A stretch of 64,000 bases of DNA, taken from the NCBI GenBank assembly GCA_013433145.1, contig CM024188.1, forward strand, positions 1,736,001 through 1,800,000, read 5' to 3'. Below the pieces are notes generated by a model. That model had not been told where the DNA came from. It ran no database searches and was given only the letters and a program-made list of their open reading frames with translations. The stretch comes from Ascaris suum. Lineage: Eukaryota > Nematoda > Chromadorea > Rhabditida > Ascarididae. Positions 26,771 to 38,841 of this stretch are shown in pieces; within the stretch, counting starts at the first letter, position 1; each line of letters starts with the position of its first letter. A program made the translations under genes and the position numbers.

Positions 26771-27627
26771 TCTTTACGTCGAGTTTACGCCCTCTCGGCT
26801 GCGCCACAAATTTGTAAATAAGTTTTCGTTTAGGTTGTTGTGTGCACACTTTTTGCGCATTTCATGCAAACTAAGGTGTTTGTCATGATGACGTCATATC
26901 AATGCATGTGCAGGTCCTTTTCGATTCGTTTATCCGTCCAGTAGTTTCAGCTCGTAAACAGAAAAAGGTAAAATCACATGATTTCATTGTAATCTTTCTT
27001 CCGGTGCGGCTATATGCACTTCTCTAAGTTTCTATGTGTAGATTTTTCTTGTCAGCGGTTATATGTGGGCCAAAAAAAAAAAAAAAATTGGCCATATTTC
27101 CACTCTTATCAAATACGCCGTCTAATGAGTTTCATTCAAACGAATGAGGCGAATATTGCGTCTATGTCGTTGCGACACTCCCGTTACCTGTTAAAATACC
27201 TGTTTATTTTCTATACCTAACCATTCGGGTGTTGTTTTGCTTGTGTGAAACGTGTTCCAATTTGCTTTGTACCTCCCAGCGTGTAAACCATTGCGCCAAA
27301 AAAATCCCATAAAATATCCTGATCCTCTTAAACTATCTCTCGCCGCATATTTCAAATTTTTCGTACTGTTATTGTCAGGTAGGCCTCTACGCTGCACGAA
27401 CTTCTTCGATCGTTCCTAATTTTACCTTGCTAAAGGTGCACGGAATTTTTTTTTTCAAGAACTCGAGAAGATCGCGCCACCTCTCGCGTGAACATATTCA
27501 ATCTTTCGACTATGCAAAAAAAAAAAAAAAATTCCGCTTGAAAATAATTACTATTGCATTACGTCCATAAAGCTCGATTTGTTTAGTTTTCGTGGATTGG
27601 GTGTCCGATTTAGTCAAGTTGACCTGA

Positions 27628-30600
27628 ATGGAAGGTGTGACTACCTCAAACGAGTCGGCCAGTGCAGCCATTGTTTTATCTTCAGTGGCATTCGGCTCGA
27701 TATCCGGATTTTGTAGGTATTTTTTTAATTAGTTTTAAGGGATTTCTTCTGAAAGGAAGCGGTCTTTTTAAATGGGGGGGGGGGGGGCTTACGATAATTA
27801 TTCTGTTCAAAAGAAGATTAAATAATGATATAATCTTTTTTTTGCTAGAGTTACTCTCACATCGCTGTCGTAAAACCTCTCGTTAGCGTGATTTTACAAG
27901 ATCCCGGGTTTATTTTGTTATGATTATGTGTGCTTACTTATAGCCCCTCTCTCTATCTACAACTTCCCCTATGCCCCTCATATTTCAGTTTTATTTAGCC
28001 CAACGGGGAAAAATTTTCATGCTGATATATTTGTACGTAAAAAAAAATGCTGCAGATGTGGCAAGATGACTAAGAGGAATTAACACCGATCTTAATCGCA
28101 AATACTTCAAAATACGAGAATATGGGCAAAGCTATCAAAATTGCCGTTTCCGGTCGACTTCTTTTTAAAATTTATTTCTAGCATTCGCAACGCATCAACG
28201 AAAAAAATTTTCAGGACGTAATTTAATGGATGTAAAAAAGTTTCCTGTCAATCTTTAATGGGTCAAGAGGGAGGAGGGTGAGGGGGGGGGGGTTGGAAGC
28301 TAGAGTTTTCCACTGCTTTAAAAGGAGTTTTTTTTTAAAAATATCTTCCATTTTTCACTGCAAACAGAGATAGGCCATAGAAATACATTTCTCATCATAA
28401 AATGAAGTTTTCAGTTCCGTATTGCTGCAACCGCTTGATCGTCTGAAGACATTATCGCAGGAGGATGCCGTTCGACAGACAAACGTTATCCAGAGGACAG
28501 CGACGGTGATCCGTCATCACGGTCCACTCGATTTATGGCGAGGAATTGTTCCGGTTTCTTTTACATTGCTCCACTGATGTGTTCTTCCTTTTTCTAAAGT
28601 CGCCTCTGCAACATTCTATTTATTTTGTATCCCCTTTTTGAGTTCAAACACGGGAATGGTTTTTGGGTGCGGTTTCAATTCCTAGATGAGAGGGATGTAT
28701 GAGAAGGATTACGATATTTGAAAGCGAAGAATGCGTCAACATTTTACGGCTTCGTCGTAACAGACAGAAAGAGAATATTCTCTATTGTCATTTGGATGCG
28801 GATGGTTTTTGCAAACATCAGAGTGATTGAAAATTTTGAGAGATTTTACTTTCATGTCGGTTAATGAAAGAGCGAATTTTTCTTGAAGGATTTGCGCGTG
28901 AGTTTGGTTGGATCTTTATGAGACACATACCTGTAACATATAGTTTATCAACATTGACACCTTTCCCCGTTTCCTCCCTCCATTGTAGCCTACGATCGCT
29001 CTTCTTCACTCTTAAACGGCAGTCAATAGAGAGTATGGCGGCACACGCAAAAAGATAGGTCGCCTCTTCATCTGCAAATATTTAAAAGTCTTCTATGCAA
29101 ATGAGTGAAATTCACTAGAAGAATTCATTGCAGTCAGTTTAGAAAAATAACATCTGCAACATTTTATGCTAACCGGACGAATTATTCTCCTCATTAAGGA
29201 TTGGAATTTGAAGAATGGGGAGGGGATAGGGGAGGGTAAGGAGAGAGAGAGAGAGCGAAGAGAAGGAGAAACAGTGATCTAGATTTTTCTTTAATAAGTC
29301 TCTATATCCAATAAAACATCGAGAAACTTGAAAGTCAATCATCAGCGAATGGGGATTGCAAAAAATTAGTAAATATTTTATGGAAGTATTAGATACCGTT
29401 AAAATTTGCTCCAGTCTAACCTTCTTTTCGCCGTTACCCACATAGAGCTTTCAGCAATTTACCCGAGTGGGAATCAGAATCCTTGTTTAGGCTTCATGTC
29501 GCACAACTTTCTATTACACCCAATCTTTTCCTCCATCCCTCTTCAGCTTCTTTCTGAAGCCACTGAAAAGTAACGTTATTTATGGAACCCAGCAACACTT
29601 TGAGCTGTGTCATCGAATTCCTAACTGCTGTCAAGGCCAGATAATTTGTTCCATATCAAGAGTTCACTTCAGTGCTCAGCTCGGGTTTTTCAGACTTTAC
29701 TTCGAGTAGTGCCAGGTGTGGCTGTGTATTTCGGCTGTCTCGAAGTGGGTCGTACGTTCGTTCCTAGAGGCGCCAACAAAAATGCAACCAACTTCTTATT
29801 AGGAGCTGTGTCACGTTCAGTGGCTGTCGCATTGTTGATGCCTGCGACCGTCATTAAAACACGATTCGAGGTTCTGTTTCTTTTTCATCTTCTTCGTTTT
29901 ATCGAAGGGTTTTTCGAAGGACAATGAAAAATGAGTTGAAGTTCAACTAACGTACACAATTGAAGTTTAATTTCAAGTTCAATTTTGTCTAAGGCGTCAA
30001 ATGCCGGGTTAAGTTGATGATGACTGGATTAGAGGGAAACTAAGAAAAATAATCGAAAAACGAGTAGTGTAATTGAGCGGAAGTTCGGTGGTTTGAATTA
30101 TTTTGCATTTGTACTTGCAAGGGAAATAGAGAAAAAAATTAGAGGGTAGTTTCCTATCGAATGATTCATCCTCTCTCCCCCCCCCCCTTATTTTGAAACT
30201 TTTATTGCAGTGTTTCTCTCGTTCATTGTTTTCCTTCGTTATCGCTAGATTAATTGAGAAGTGTACTGATAAAGTCTTGTTTCATAGTAAGTGACAAAAA
30301 CTGCGCAGCATCATAAATTGAGAAGAAAAAAAACTTCAGTGAGAAAATGTGGGCAAAATATAGGTAGGAATGAAATTTCAACAATAAAGCTGCAAAAAAA
30401 AAAATGAAATGCATGAAAATAAGTGAAGTGTAGAAGGTAGGTGGTGATGTGGTGAGGGAAGATGATTTCAAGAAAGGACTTTCTTCGTTACCCCACTTCT
30501 GCTAACAAGCGGTATGATAAAGACAGGGCAGGGATACTTAACAATAAAGAGCACCGTCTTATATAGAGCTCTATAAATTTCGATCATCGGTCGCGGGATA

Positions 30601-33453
30601 TTTATATCATTGGGGTATTCAGATATTCTTATGTGCTCATCACCTCCCAATGATATCTACGTGAGATAGTTGGTCTCTTTTGGTCGTGGTTTCCTCCAGT
30701 ATATAGAGAATTAGTGTGAAGGTAAGGCGTAAGGCAGATTAAGATACTTTCTAGAGTGCAATACATATTTGCAATGATTTATAGGGAAAAGGAAAGTTCG
30801 CCTCATGTTTGCAATTCATCTTTTTCGTAGTTGTGATGAAGTGAAATAATATCGCGACATCTGCTGAAGAATGCAAAGGCAGCAATTTTTTTACTTGCTT
30901 TTTTTGTTGGGAAGAGATTTTCTCGGTCGTTAATGCTGCAAATTCCATTCGCCTTTTTTGTGTACCTATTGAGAGGGGGAAGGGGGAGGAGCGAAGAGAG
31001 AAAGGGAGAGAGAAGAACAGAAAAAAATAGCAAGAAGAGTACTTTAGACTTTTTTTTAGTGTTATTGTACCCTCCTTTGGTTTACTGCGTTTTTTTTCCG
31101 CATTTTTCAGTAATTTGTTGATTTTGTTGTCTTTTTTTTTGTATAAATCTCATCAGTTACTAGCAAATAGCTATTTCAGAGTAGCTTTTACAGAGATGCA
31201 AGTGTGCTGTCGGCAGCTATGAACGTCTTAAATCAGAATGGTGTGAGAGGTTGGTTATTGCTTTTCTCTTTTTTTTTTTTTTGAATTGACGAATATTGCG
31301 AATTATTTATGAAAGTTTACTTTTTGCCGTAAGAGTTTAAAAATCCGTTTACAGTATGATATATTTTCATCGTAATATAAGCCGCCATCTGAAGTCATCA
31401 AATTTATTTAATTCCTATTTATTTATGTAACAGCAGTTCCTTTGATAAACCAAAATTTTTAATTAAGCAAGATGGTGAAAGCAGTTGACGTTGTTTTATG
31501 CAGAGGAATGGTCGAAGTGTGCTTTTTTTGAGTTTTTTTCTCCATGGAAAGGAGTGGGAAGGGTTGGTGCGCCTGTAGAGGCGAAATTGTCGTCACTATG
31601 CAAAAACGGTAGTTATTGTAACTAATTGCATATGGACGGCCAAGGGAGGTTGACTTCTATCCTCACGAAGATGACATCTCTTATCCTGTCTCATCGGGTA
31701 GCTCGTTGGCGCAGCCACTCACGAATCACCCTCATATATATTCCAGTGTGTCTTCGATCAGTTTTTTCGATGGGGGAACGGAAAAATCGCACGCGGCCGA
31801 TGTGGCTTGATAAAATGCGGTAGCCACTTCTGTGAGGAAGGTACCTTTATTGTCTCGGAACACTTTGAAGGTTCCCAAATACATCTTGCTTTAGGTGAGT
31901 GCTCTCGTTGAAAACTGATGGGATTGTGTCGCGTGTGCCGTAGCATTGACATTCAACGATTTTCTTTTTTTTTAGGTCTATTTAAGGGAATCGTTCCCAC
32001 TCTGATGCGAGATGCACCGTTTTCGGGCTTGTATCTTCTCTTTTACCGACAGTATTTGAGGTTATTTAACAAAGGTCTATAATGGTTCTATCATTTTCCC
32101 TTTTTTTGCTAAACTTTCATTTGGCACATCTCGGAAGGTAGCCATATTTACGGAGCTTTGTGGTTTTATTGTTATCTGAATCCGAAAAACCCAACTTTCG
32201 ATGGTTCAGAAGGCCAGATTACAAGGGATTATTGATAGGAATGTGGGTTAAATGTGTGTGGATTACTCCAGCAGAGACCAAATGTAAGGGATAAGGAGGG
32301 AAGGGGAGGGGGAGGTGGGAAGGCTGTTACGATGGCAAATAATGCAGAGACTAGTATTGCAGAAGGACGCGTGCACCTACCAGCAACTCGTTTTTCAAGT
32401 GGTGTGCTAGCGGGTTTAATGGCATGTGCTGTTACGCAGCCGTTTGATATTACCAAAACACATGTGCAGTTATATCCGCAACGGTATCGTTCGATGCTAT
32501 GTGTTATCGGCCATCTATACTCGGTAATTTGCACACCTATGTTCATTTCTATGAATAACAATGTTGAACAGCTAATATAAACAGTAGTGGTCAAAGCATT
32601 AATTGGTAAGGCAAAATTTGGCAATAAAATTTGAGAACCGATTCGAAACTGGATTTGTGGTCTTGAATCACCGATTGAGTACCACTGTGGTTTTGGAAAT
32701 AATTGATATAGTGTGTTGTTTTTGTTGAGGGTAGACAATTTGTACATCGCCTTCGTTATATATCCATATGCGTGATGTGCGGATAACACTTTCCGTTGTA
32801 GTCGTTTTTTGTATATAAAGGTATCTCTTCGTTTTTAGAATTATTATTGGACGGTTAGAACTTCATTTGGGAAATTTCTCGAATTGGTTCGAATATCAAC
32901 GAAATTATGGACATTCACTCATTGTTGTTTGCTTCCTTTAGAAAATTTAGTGAAAGTATTAAGTGTTAGAAATTAATTTAAAAGAAACAAGCCTAAAGAA
33001 TATCTGCAAAGTGTTTTCTATTCGCTATGTGAGTTGAATGTCCCAACTGTTATGCTCTTTCGTTATTCAATATTTCAGATAAATTATTGCGATGTACGAA
33101 ATTGCGATGGGCTGTCAAATTCATTGGGCAAATGTGGGTTGTTTTTATTCATGGGCATCATGAATTTTCGTAGTTTGAAATTATTGCGACTGTTAGTTGC
33201 AGCATCGATGTAACAGCGATGGCATCTTATTCGACATTTTTCTATATCTATTCAGTGATGCATTTTTCAGCGTGGCGGTATTATCGCCTTTTTTAATGGC
33301 TTCTGGTTGCGAGCCGTCAGGCGAACTTTCATGTCAGCAATGAATTGGACAATTTTTGACGAGGTCCGCACATCTAAGAACTCTTTTATACTTTTACAAC
33401 TTCTTATGAAATTGACGCATAAGAGTTTTGATTGCTTAATTCTTGCTGCTTGA
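27628..33453 (+). CDS. SLC25A38: SLC25A38-type mitochondrial carrier (glycine carrier / Hem25 family)
   Basis: This is an inner-mitochondrial-membrane carrier with three tandem two-helix repeats. Seven exons join in phase: 27628-27716, 28415-28553, 29694-29870, 31180-31249, 31976-32074, 32348-32523 and 33271-33453. They give about 310 aa (family about 300). Signature motifs are PLDRLKT (about 36-42), PATVIKT (126-132) and PFDITKT (223-229). The missing acidic residue in the second motif is typical of SLC25A38. Further matches are [28 protein letters not shown] and [14 protein letters not shown]. The start ATG follows a GATTTAG acceptor at 27611-27613. Uncertainties: the donor at 32075 is weak; exon 6 may start at 32348 or 32363 (same phase); and the last exon reads about 30 codons past the family's usual end unless GAG|GTCCGC at 33363 is spliced to a short unseen exon. 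Yeast and human relatives support heme synthesis by moving glycine; a CoQ-precursor role has also been proposed. Confidence 0.93.
27774..27787. repeat. G14 homopolymer
   Basis: Fourteen G, starting about 57 bases after the first donor of the SLC25A38 gene (intron 1). Another G11 run lies in the same intron at 28282-28292. Confidence 0.85.
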
Positions 33454-35631
33454 AATTTGCCCCATATTGTATGCTGGAAGTTTATTATGAAGTTAAGCTT
33501 GAGATATTAAATGATGGGAAGTGGTGGTGGTGTTAACCGTGGTACGGTGAGCAGAGGTTTGCAGGGACTAATGGAGCAGCTGAATGTGGTGGCAACTCTT
33601 AGGGCAGATAGAGATTTATGACGCTCCATGAAACAGTGGGTTGTGAGTTTTACGTATGAATTGGTAACTATGGGCTTTGCGAATATAACACTCTCTTAGT
33701 GGTTGCGATGGTGGTGATGATGTTGGGTGTTTAGGCTTACAAAAGGTTGATATGCAAAGGGAAGAAGTCTTGGCCAAGATGTGTGTGACCTGAAGACGAC
33801 CTGTTTCATAAAGGTAGAATTATCTATGAGTTATGCTGTTTTAGAATAACGCTGAATGAACTACGTTTCGATGTCCGAATCTTTTTTTTACCTGTTTATA
33901 CTGACAAATACTTTCGGTGAACTCCTGATGTTCTCAGTAGCTCCCGAACTTTTTCACTTTTCTGATCATGATGTCGGGCAGTGAGAGATGCAGCTTACTG
34001 GAAAAGCGCAGCTCGTACAAGCTTCATTTCTTTCACGGCATCCATCCTTAGTTGCACACTTCGTACCTGAGCTTTTTCTTCCAGTATGGCAACTTTGTAA
34101 AATGCAACTTGAATAGTCAACATCAGCACTCATCACCATGACCGTTTAGCCATAGAGGGATGACAACATTTAGAGGAAACTGCTCCATTGTTGGACAAAC
34201 GAAGTCTGGGATACACTAAAAACAAGTTCGTAGAGTCGCAGTGATATAGTGACATTGAGTAATAAAAAGTATAGCTCGCGCTTAACTTTGCTCATTTCCA
34301 CAGACTCATGCGTAACCGCGTGACCCATTATTTTGCCACCTCAGGGGAACTGTTCACGAGCCCGCATTTAACCCTTTAACCCACACTGCCAAGCGTTTAT
34401 CATGTTGTATTTTAGCCCAAGCCCACTGTCTACCGCTTTACGCGTAATTCGGCAACTCACTGGAAAGTCATAGATAAAGGCATCCGCAACTGTATTTGGA
34501 TATATTCTGCTTAATTAAAACTGTGGGATGAATTTATTGGTGGGAAGGGACATACTGATGGCTTCAGAGATTCGACCAAACAAATTTTGCAGGATGCCAT
34601 TTCTTCGAGGGAACCGCAGTGTGTGGTGGGTCACGTAGAACATAAGATTTGCGGCAGTAAAGCTTCTGAGCGGACGTGTTCGATGTCCTCGCATTATGAG
34701 TTGTAAGGGAAAATTTCCTAAAGAAAGAGTACTATAAAAGTTTTCATACCAGCTAAAGGCTGTTTGAGGCAATAAGTAGAATGTTTCGAAGGGCATACAA
34801 CCCATCGGCAACAGTTCATAAGACAGGGAGGTCTGTACCCCATTATCATCAGTGGACCATATGAAACCAAAGTTTTTAGGGGTCCCACTTTGATGGTTTT
34901 TGTGGATGAGCGAATTTTAAATCCATTTTATCCTCATTGCAGCCATCGCACGCACGCAGAGGATTTACAAAAGCAATGTCTTACCGCTACAGTTGAAGAA
35001 GCAGACTGAAGTTTTTATTGAAATCGAGTTCTTCGGAGGGATCAGGGAAAATTTGAAATATGCTGATAGATAGATATGTAAATCTCACAACTTTGTTTTA
35101 CAGTGAAAAATAAAAGAGAGGGGGTTGGTTGGATTAAAAATTGGTATCACAGTGCAGAAATTATTCTCAAATGAGAAGAATACTGGTGAATATGGTGCTA
35201 AAAAGTGATTAGTTCAAAGAAATGCTCGATGTTGATTGGATCACTTCAGCCACTCGATGCTTCATTGGTTGAGGATTTTTTTAATGCGCAGATTTCTCCA
35301 TTGAAAGCACAAAAGAAGAGAGGGATTTCTCGCCAGTACGTTTGTTTCCCTTCACTTAAATGAAGTATCAGTACTTTCAATCACACTTTTCTTTTCAGTT
35401 GTTTGGATCGCGTGTACATGATGACTGAGGAATGTCGATGGCGGTATTTATTTTGCTTAACCAAATAAATATGGGGATGGGGTTTAACCTTCATTTGCGA
35501 TGACTCTACAAAAGCGTCGGACCATTGAGAACATGCTATTCTAACCGACTCTGATTGCGATTATATTTGCTCAGGATTTTATGTGATCTTCATCAAGTTA
35601 TATCAGTGCAGTTTCCTGGAAGTGCCCAATT

Positions 35632-36162
35632 TCATAATGGCTGTTTTGCTTGTTGTTTTGTGAAAACGCTCTTTAAACTTTTAACTAATCGTTGCTCACG
35701 ACAACTTGACATCTGCTGAGTTCTTTGCATTACATTTCCCAGCGCGATCCGATTAGCCACCGGGTCCGATGCAGCCTCCTTCTTTGCCATGTAAACATTT
35801 TTAAGGTGTAACGTTTTATCTTTAGTGTTAATGACCTCGTAGCCCCGGTGAATCCTCAACGGAAACAAGTCATGCATCTGCGGATGCACTCTCACCATTA
35901 AAATTAGTTGATGTTCGCTGTCCAATTGAATTGTTTTTTTTTCATTCGGAAAATATTGTGAACGACTGAGCTGTGCATTCTTTAGGAAGAAGTTGTAGTG
36001 TCTGTCAGGTAGTGTTTGGGAGGGGACCTCGCCATGTGAAGTAATGAAATATACTCCCCAGGGGACAGGGGAGCTTTTCGCTCCCACGGGGAGATTCGGG
36101 TTCTCAGAGTCCCCGCGAGGGGCGGAGGAATTTCTGGGAAGCGGGGGCCGCTGCAGAAGCAA
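35632..36162 (-). CDS. Unidentified 176-codon ORF, possibly repeat-derived
   Basis: An open frame of 176 codons ends in TGA's partner TAA-type stop region at 35632. It has no ATG at its 5' end (it opens at TTG); the first in-frame ATG is in LILMVRVHPQMHDLF. Its 5' third runs through the GC-rich hairpin island, giving Pro/Ser-rich translation. The remainder (for example LRIHRGYEVINTKDKTLHLK) is protein-like but unfamiliar. It could be a fragment of a mobile element, an unspliced exon, or chance. I assign no function. Confidence 0.2.
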   Translation of the reverse strand: MLLQRPPLPRNSSAPRGDSENPNLPVGAKSSPVPWGVYFITSHGEVPSQTLPDRHYNFFLKNAQLSRSQYFPNEKKTIQLDSEHQLILMVRVHPQMHDLFPLRIHRGYEVINTKDKTLHLKNVYMAKKEAASDPVANRIALGNVMQRTQQMSSCREQRLVKSLKSVFTKQQAKQPL

Positions 36163-36165
36163 AAG
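36044..36165. repeat. GC-rich island with nested hairpins, copy 1
   Basis: In AT-rich surroundings, about 120 GC-rich bases contain the perfect hairpin GGGAGCTTTTCGCTCCC (plus strand). It is flanked by further CTCCCC/GGGGAG complementary blocks and by CCCCGCGAGGGGCGGAG. A related-looking island lies at 38140-38310. Confidence 0.6.
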
Positions 36166-37193
36166 ATTGGAGAATGCGTGCTTCTATTACGAGACTTTTT
36201 GCCTCGTTCATACTATTGTGTTGTATCGTTTTCGTGGGAAGCTGCTATAGGAATAATTCTCGAAAAGTTGCAGTCTTGGCGTATCTTTGGCAACTCGTTT
36301 GAAGTAGAAATCGTGGCTGAAGCCCAAGATATATGCATATTCTTGCCAAGCGCATTTGCATACTTTGTTAAATGCAAATGGTTGCAAAATTTTGAGAACT
36401 ACTTAAAGGGAACGGGTATTCGCTTTGTGGCTAATGAGAGGGGCTGTGGTAATGTGTTGTGTTGCAATAGGAAGTGTGGTGAAGGCCACTTTTCTTTTGC
36501 AAAAACGACGATAGGAAGCGAGATGAGAGGCGATGTGCTTTTCTGATATATGTGTGCTGTGTAATGAAGTTGTTGGGATTAGTGTGCTTTAGTTCTCGAC
36601 AGGTTATTCGTTTCTGCTTTAGTTTTCTTTAATAGTTTCATATTCCATTTTGAGATTTCGGTCCGCGAATGTGCTGATGATAATGTGAGCAGATGCCCAT
36701 AACAGTGACGTCTTTCATGAAAATGAGTTTGTTTAATGCGTGCTGTGAAATGCTGAGAATAGTAACGAAACCGAGTACGCGGACTGGATGCAAGCTCTCG
36801 AAGGTGGCAGCTCGATATCACAATTCATTGCGCTCTCCTTATCTTCTGTAATACACGCGTTCCCTGACCGGCAATCAAATTTCATCCTCTGCGTTGCGCT
36901 ATGCATTTCCATTCACCTGAATACGGATTTGCTCTTTAAGCAGGTCGTGTAATATGATCTGGCTTTCGAGATTTTGGAGGCCTTGCAGGTTGTTTTTTCT
37001 CTTGTGAAAATCAAACGTTCCTGCTATCGTTTCCTGTTATTTCTAACTCTCGGAATTGGTGCTATGTTGCGTGTCTTTCGTTTATTTATTCATTTTAACG
37101 TCCCGAGGTGGGGAAAACATTCAAAAGTGTGTGAGCATGAACAGCATGAACGAACAAAACGTTCGCAAAGCTAGAATTTCGGCGAACAGACAT

Positions 37194-37850
37194 TTAATAC
37201 GTAAGAGCAGCAATAGTGCGTAAGTGGAAACAACTTAGCCGCAGCTTAAAAGTTGAAGGAGTGGATGCACTAACGATATCGGCGGGAATCAGCAGATCCC
37301 TAAGTACAACACGAGATTGAAAACTATGCAAAACACTGCTTGTACTGCAACATTTTTTGGCAAGCGCTGAAACTGATGTGTACGTCGACTGCAGGGATAC
37401 GGCAAATAAATATCTGCGACAGCGGGATGTCGGAAAAGCGGGACGCAATTTCATAACTTGACTCTTCAATTTAAAATTTAGCCTGCTATATTCCACTGGT
37501 TCCAGGTTGGAGAACTTAAGCCTGGTATTGTGATTAGACCGGTTTGGGCCACGATAAATTTTGCGGAAGGCGGTGAGGGCGAAGCTTTTCTGGACATTCC
37601 CTAGCAGGCCGATATCAGAAACCAAATAAAGAGACCATACTGACATGCAATACTGCAAAATGGATTGGCAAAAGGCGGTGAAGCCACTTCGGTAATACTC
37701 AATACACCTGTGCTGTAAGGCGTGGAGGATACAGTTTGCAATTTTCAATCCTACTACGCCGGTATGCGTGATTTTCTCGATAGCAGAAACAGAAAGGGCA
37801 AGTATGAGAGAAGGGAAGGGGACAGCGAAATGTGGAACCCTCGGCAGCAT
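37194..37850 (-). mobile_element. CR1/jockey-like LINE, 3' end of reverse transcriptase ORF
   Basis: A 218-codon open frame on the minus strand carries the C-terminal landmarks of non-LTR reverse transcriptases. ILQYCMSVWSLYLVSDIGLL corresponds to the family pattern 'LEYCSPVWsPYLvkDI..LE'. It is followed by VQKSF, then by a PVEYSRLNFKL segment and a terminal LIPADIVSAS segment. The catalytic FADD region is absent, so this is a 5'-truncated copy. The same terminal motif (LPADIVNAS) occurs in the two 383-bp fragments at 45.9 and 56.1 kb, suggesting one family. Confidence 0.75.
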
Positions 37851-38139
37851 TGGGCTTTTCTTTGAGCACCGCGTGGATTACACAGGTCTGCATTAACGTT
37901 ACGTCGCACGGCTTCTTGATACGTTATGAATGCTTTCGTTTATTCGAGACATAGTTCCATTTCACATGACGGGTTTCCGTTATGCTCTCTAACTGTGTCC
38001 ATATTATCTTGATACTACCTTCCATGTCCAACACACTGCATCTCGCAATTCCCTCGTTGTTCTGCGACTTAATGGAGAATTTTTTTCAGCTTGCAAACAG
38101 AACCCACCCTTCTAACATCCCTCACATAGGTGATGAAAA

Positions 38140-38310
38140 CCATCAAGGCACCCGCGGGGGCCTTCGGCTCCCGTAAAGGCCTCGGGGGCGGAGAACTGGT
38201 TACAGCGAGTCCCCTCAGGAAGAGGATTTTTGATCAAGGGGCTCCCCCACCGAAGACTTATGATCGACGTTGAAGCGGGGCCCCTCGCGGGGAAGAGGGA
38301 ATGGCGGTGA
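38140..38310. repeat. GC-rich island with nested hairpins, copy 2
   Basis: A GC-rich block contains GGGCCTTCGGCTCCC and CCCCTCGCGGGG self-complementary motifs and GGGGCGGAG, which is also present at 36.1 kb. Its Gly/Pro-rich translations are unlikely to be protein. It may belong to the same repeat family as copy 1. Confidence 0.5.
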
Positions 38311-38841
38311 ACTCCGAACACTACTGTCGAGCGTCTATCTGCAGATAACGCGTAAGCTTCACCCTTTAGCCAAAGCAGATTTCTGACTTTACTGTTGCGA
38401 ATGTAATTCTCAAAAATATTTATTCTTTCACGCAAATGCACTTTCCCGCTTCGTCGCACAGTTCTGTTATTTACCACAGATGCTAAACATACAAGTTCAT
38501 TTATTCCCTCTTAGTTTATAATGGCTCCAATATTTCTGCTTATGAAATCTCATACACAGCCGTATAAAACTAAGCGAATGGAAACGAAAGGAAAAAACAA
38601 AGTGAAGCGTACGCGTGCAAAAATCGTTAAGATAAACGAAAAGAGCAACATATGATAGGTTCAAATTTCAAAGCAATATCCTCAAATCCTTCTCAATAAG
38701 ATAGGAAAGGGGAACATAAATAAATAAAATTTGACGACATCGCATCAGAACGAGGCCGATTCTCAATAATGGAAAACGATCAGCTCTGAAAACTTCACAT
38801 ACTCGCAGTTCAGTTGACCGGCTGCTGAATCAACGTATCGG

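Larger units (their letters stand above)
22853..27627. other. Divergent intergenic region between NRAMP and SLC25A38
   Basis: No exon was supported in these 4.8 kb. The two flanking genes are transcribed away from each other, so both promoters should lie here, but no specific element can be named. The stretch holds poly(A)/poly(T) runs, a degenerate minisatellite (23337-23462), and a tRNA-like promoter near 26.7 kb, with a moderately GC-rich block at 26.4-26.8 kb. Confidence 0.5.
33454..38841. other. Convergent intergenic region between SLC25A38 and glyoxalase II
   Basis: The 3' ends of two genes face each other here. No host exon was supported. The interval holds a CR1-like LINE 3' fragment (37194-37850, minus), two GC-rich hairpin islands (near 36.1 and 38.2 kb), and a 176-codon minus-strand ORF of unknown nature. 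Otherwise it is unremarkable sequence, including a G/T-rich stretch at 33.5-33.8 kb. Confidence 0.5.

Noticed and set aside
32229..32789. 186-codon minus-strand ORF
   Set aside because: It lies antisense over exon 6 of the SLC25A38 gene, which has strong homology and splice support on the plus strand, so the ORF is a shadow.
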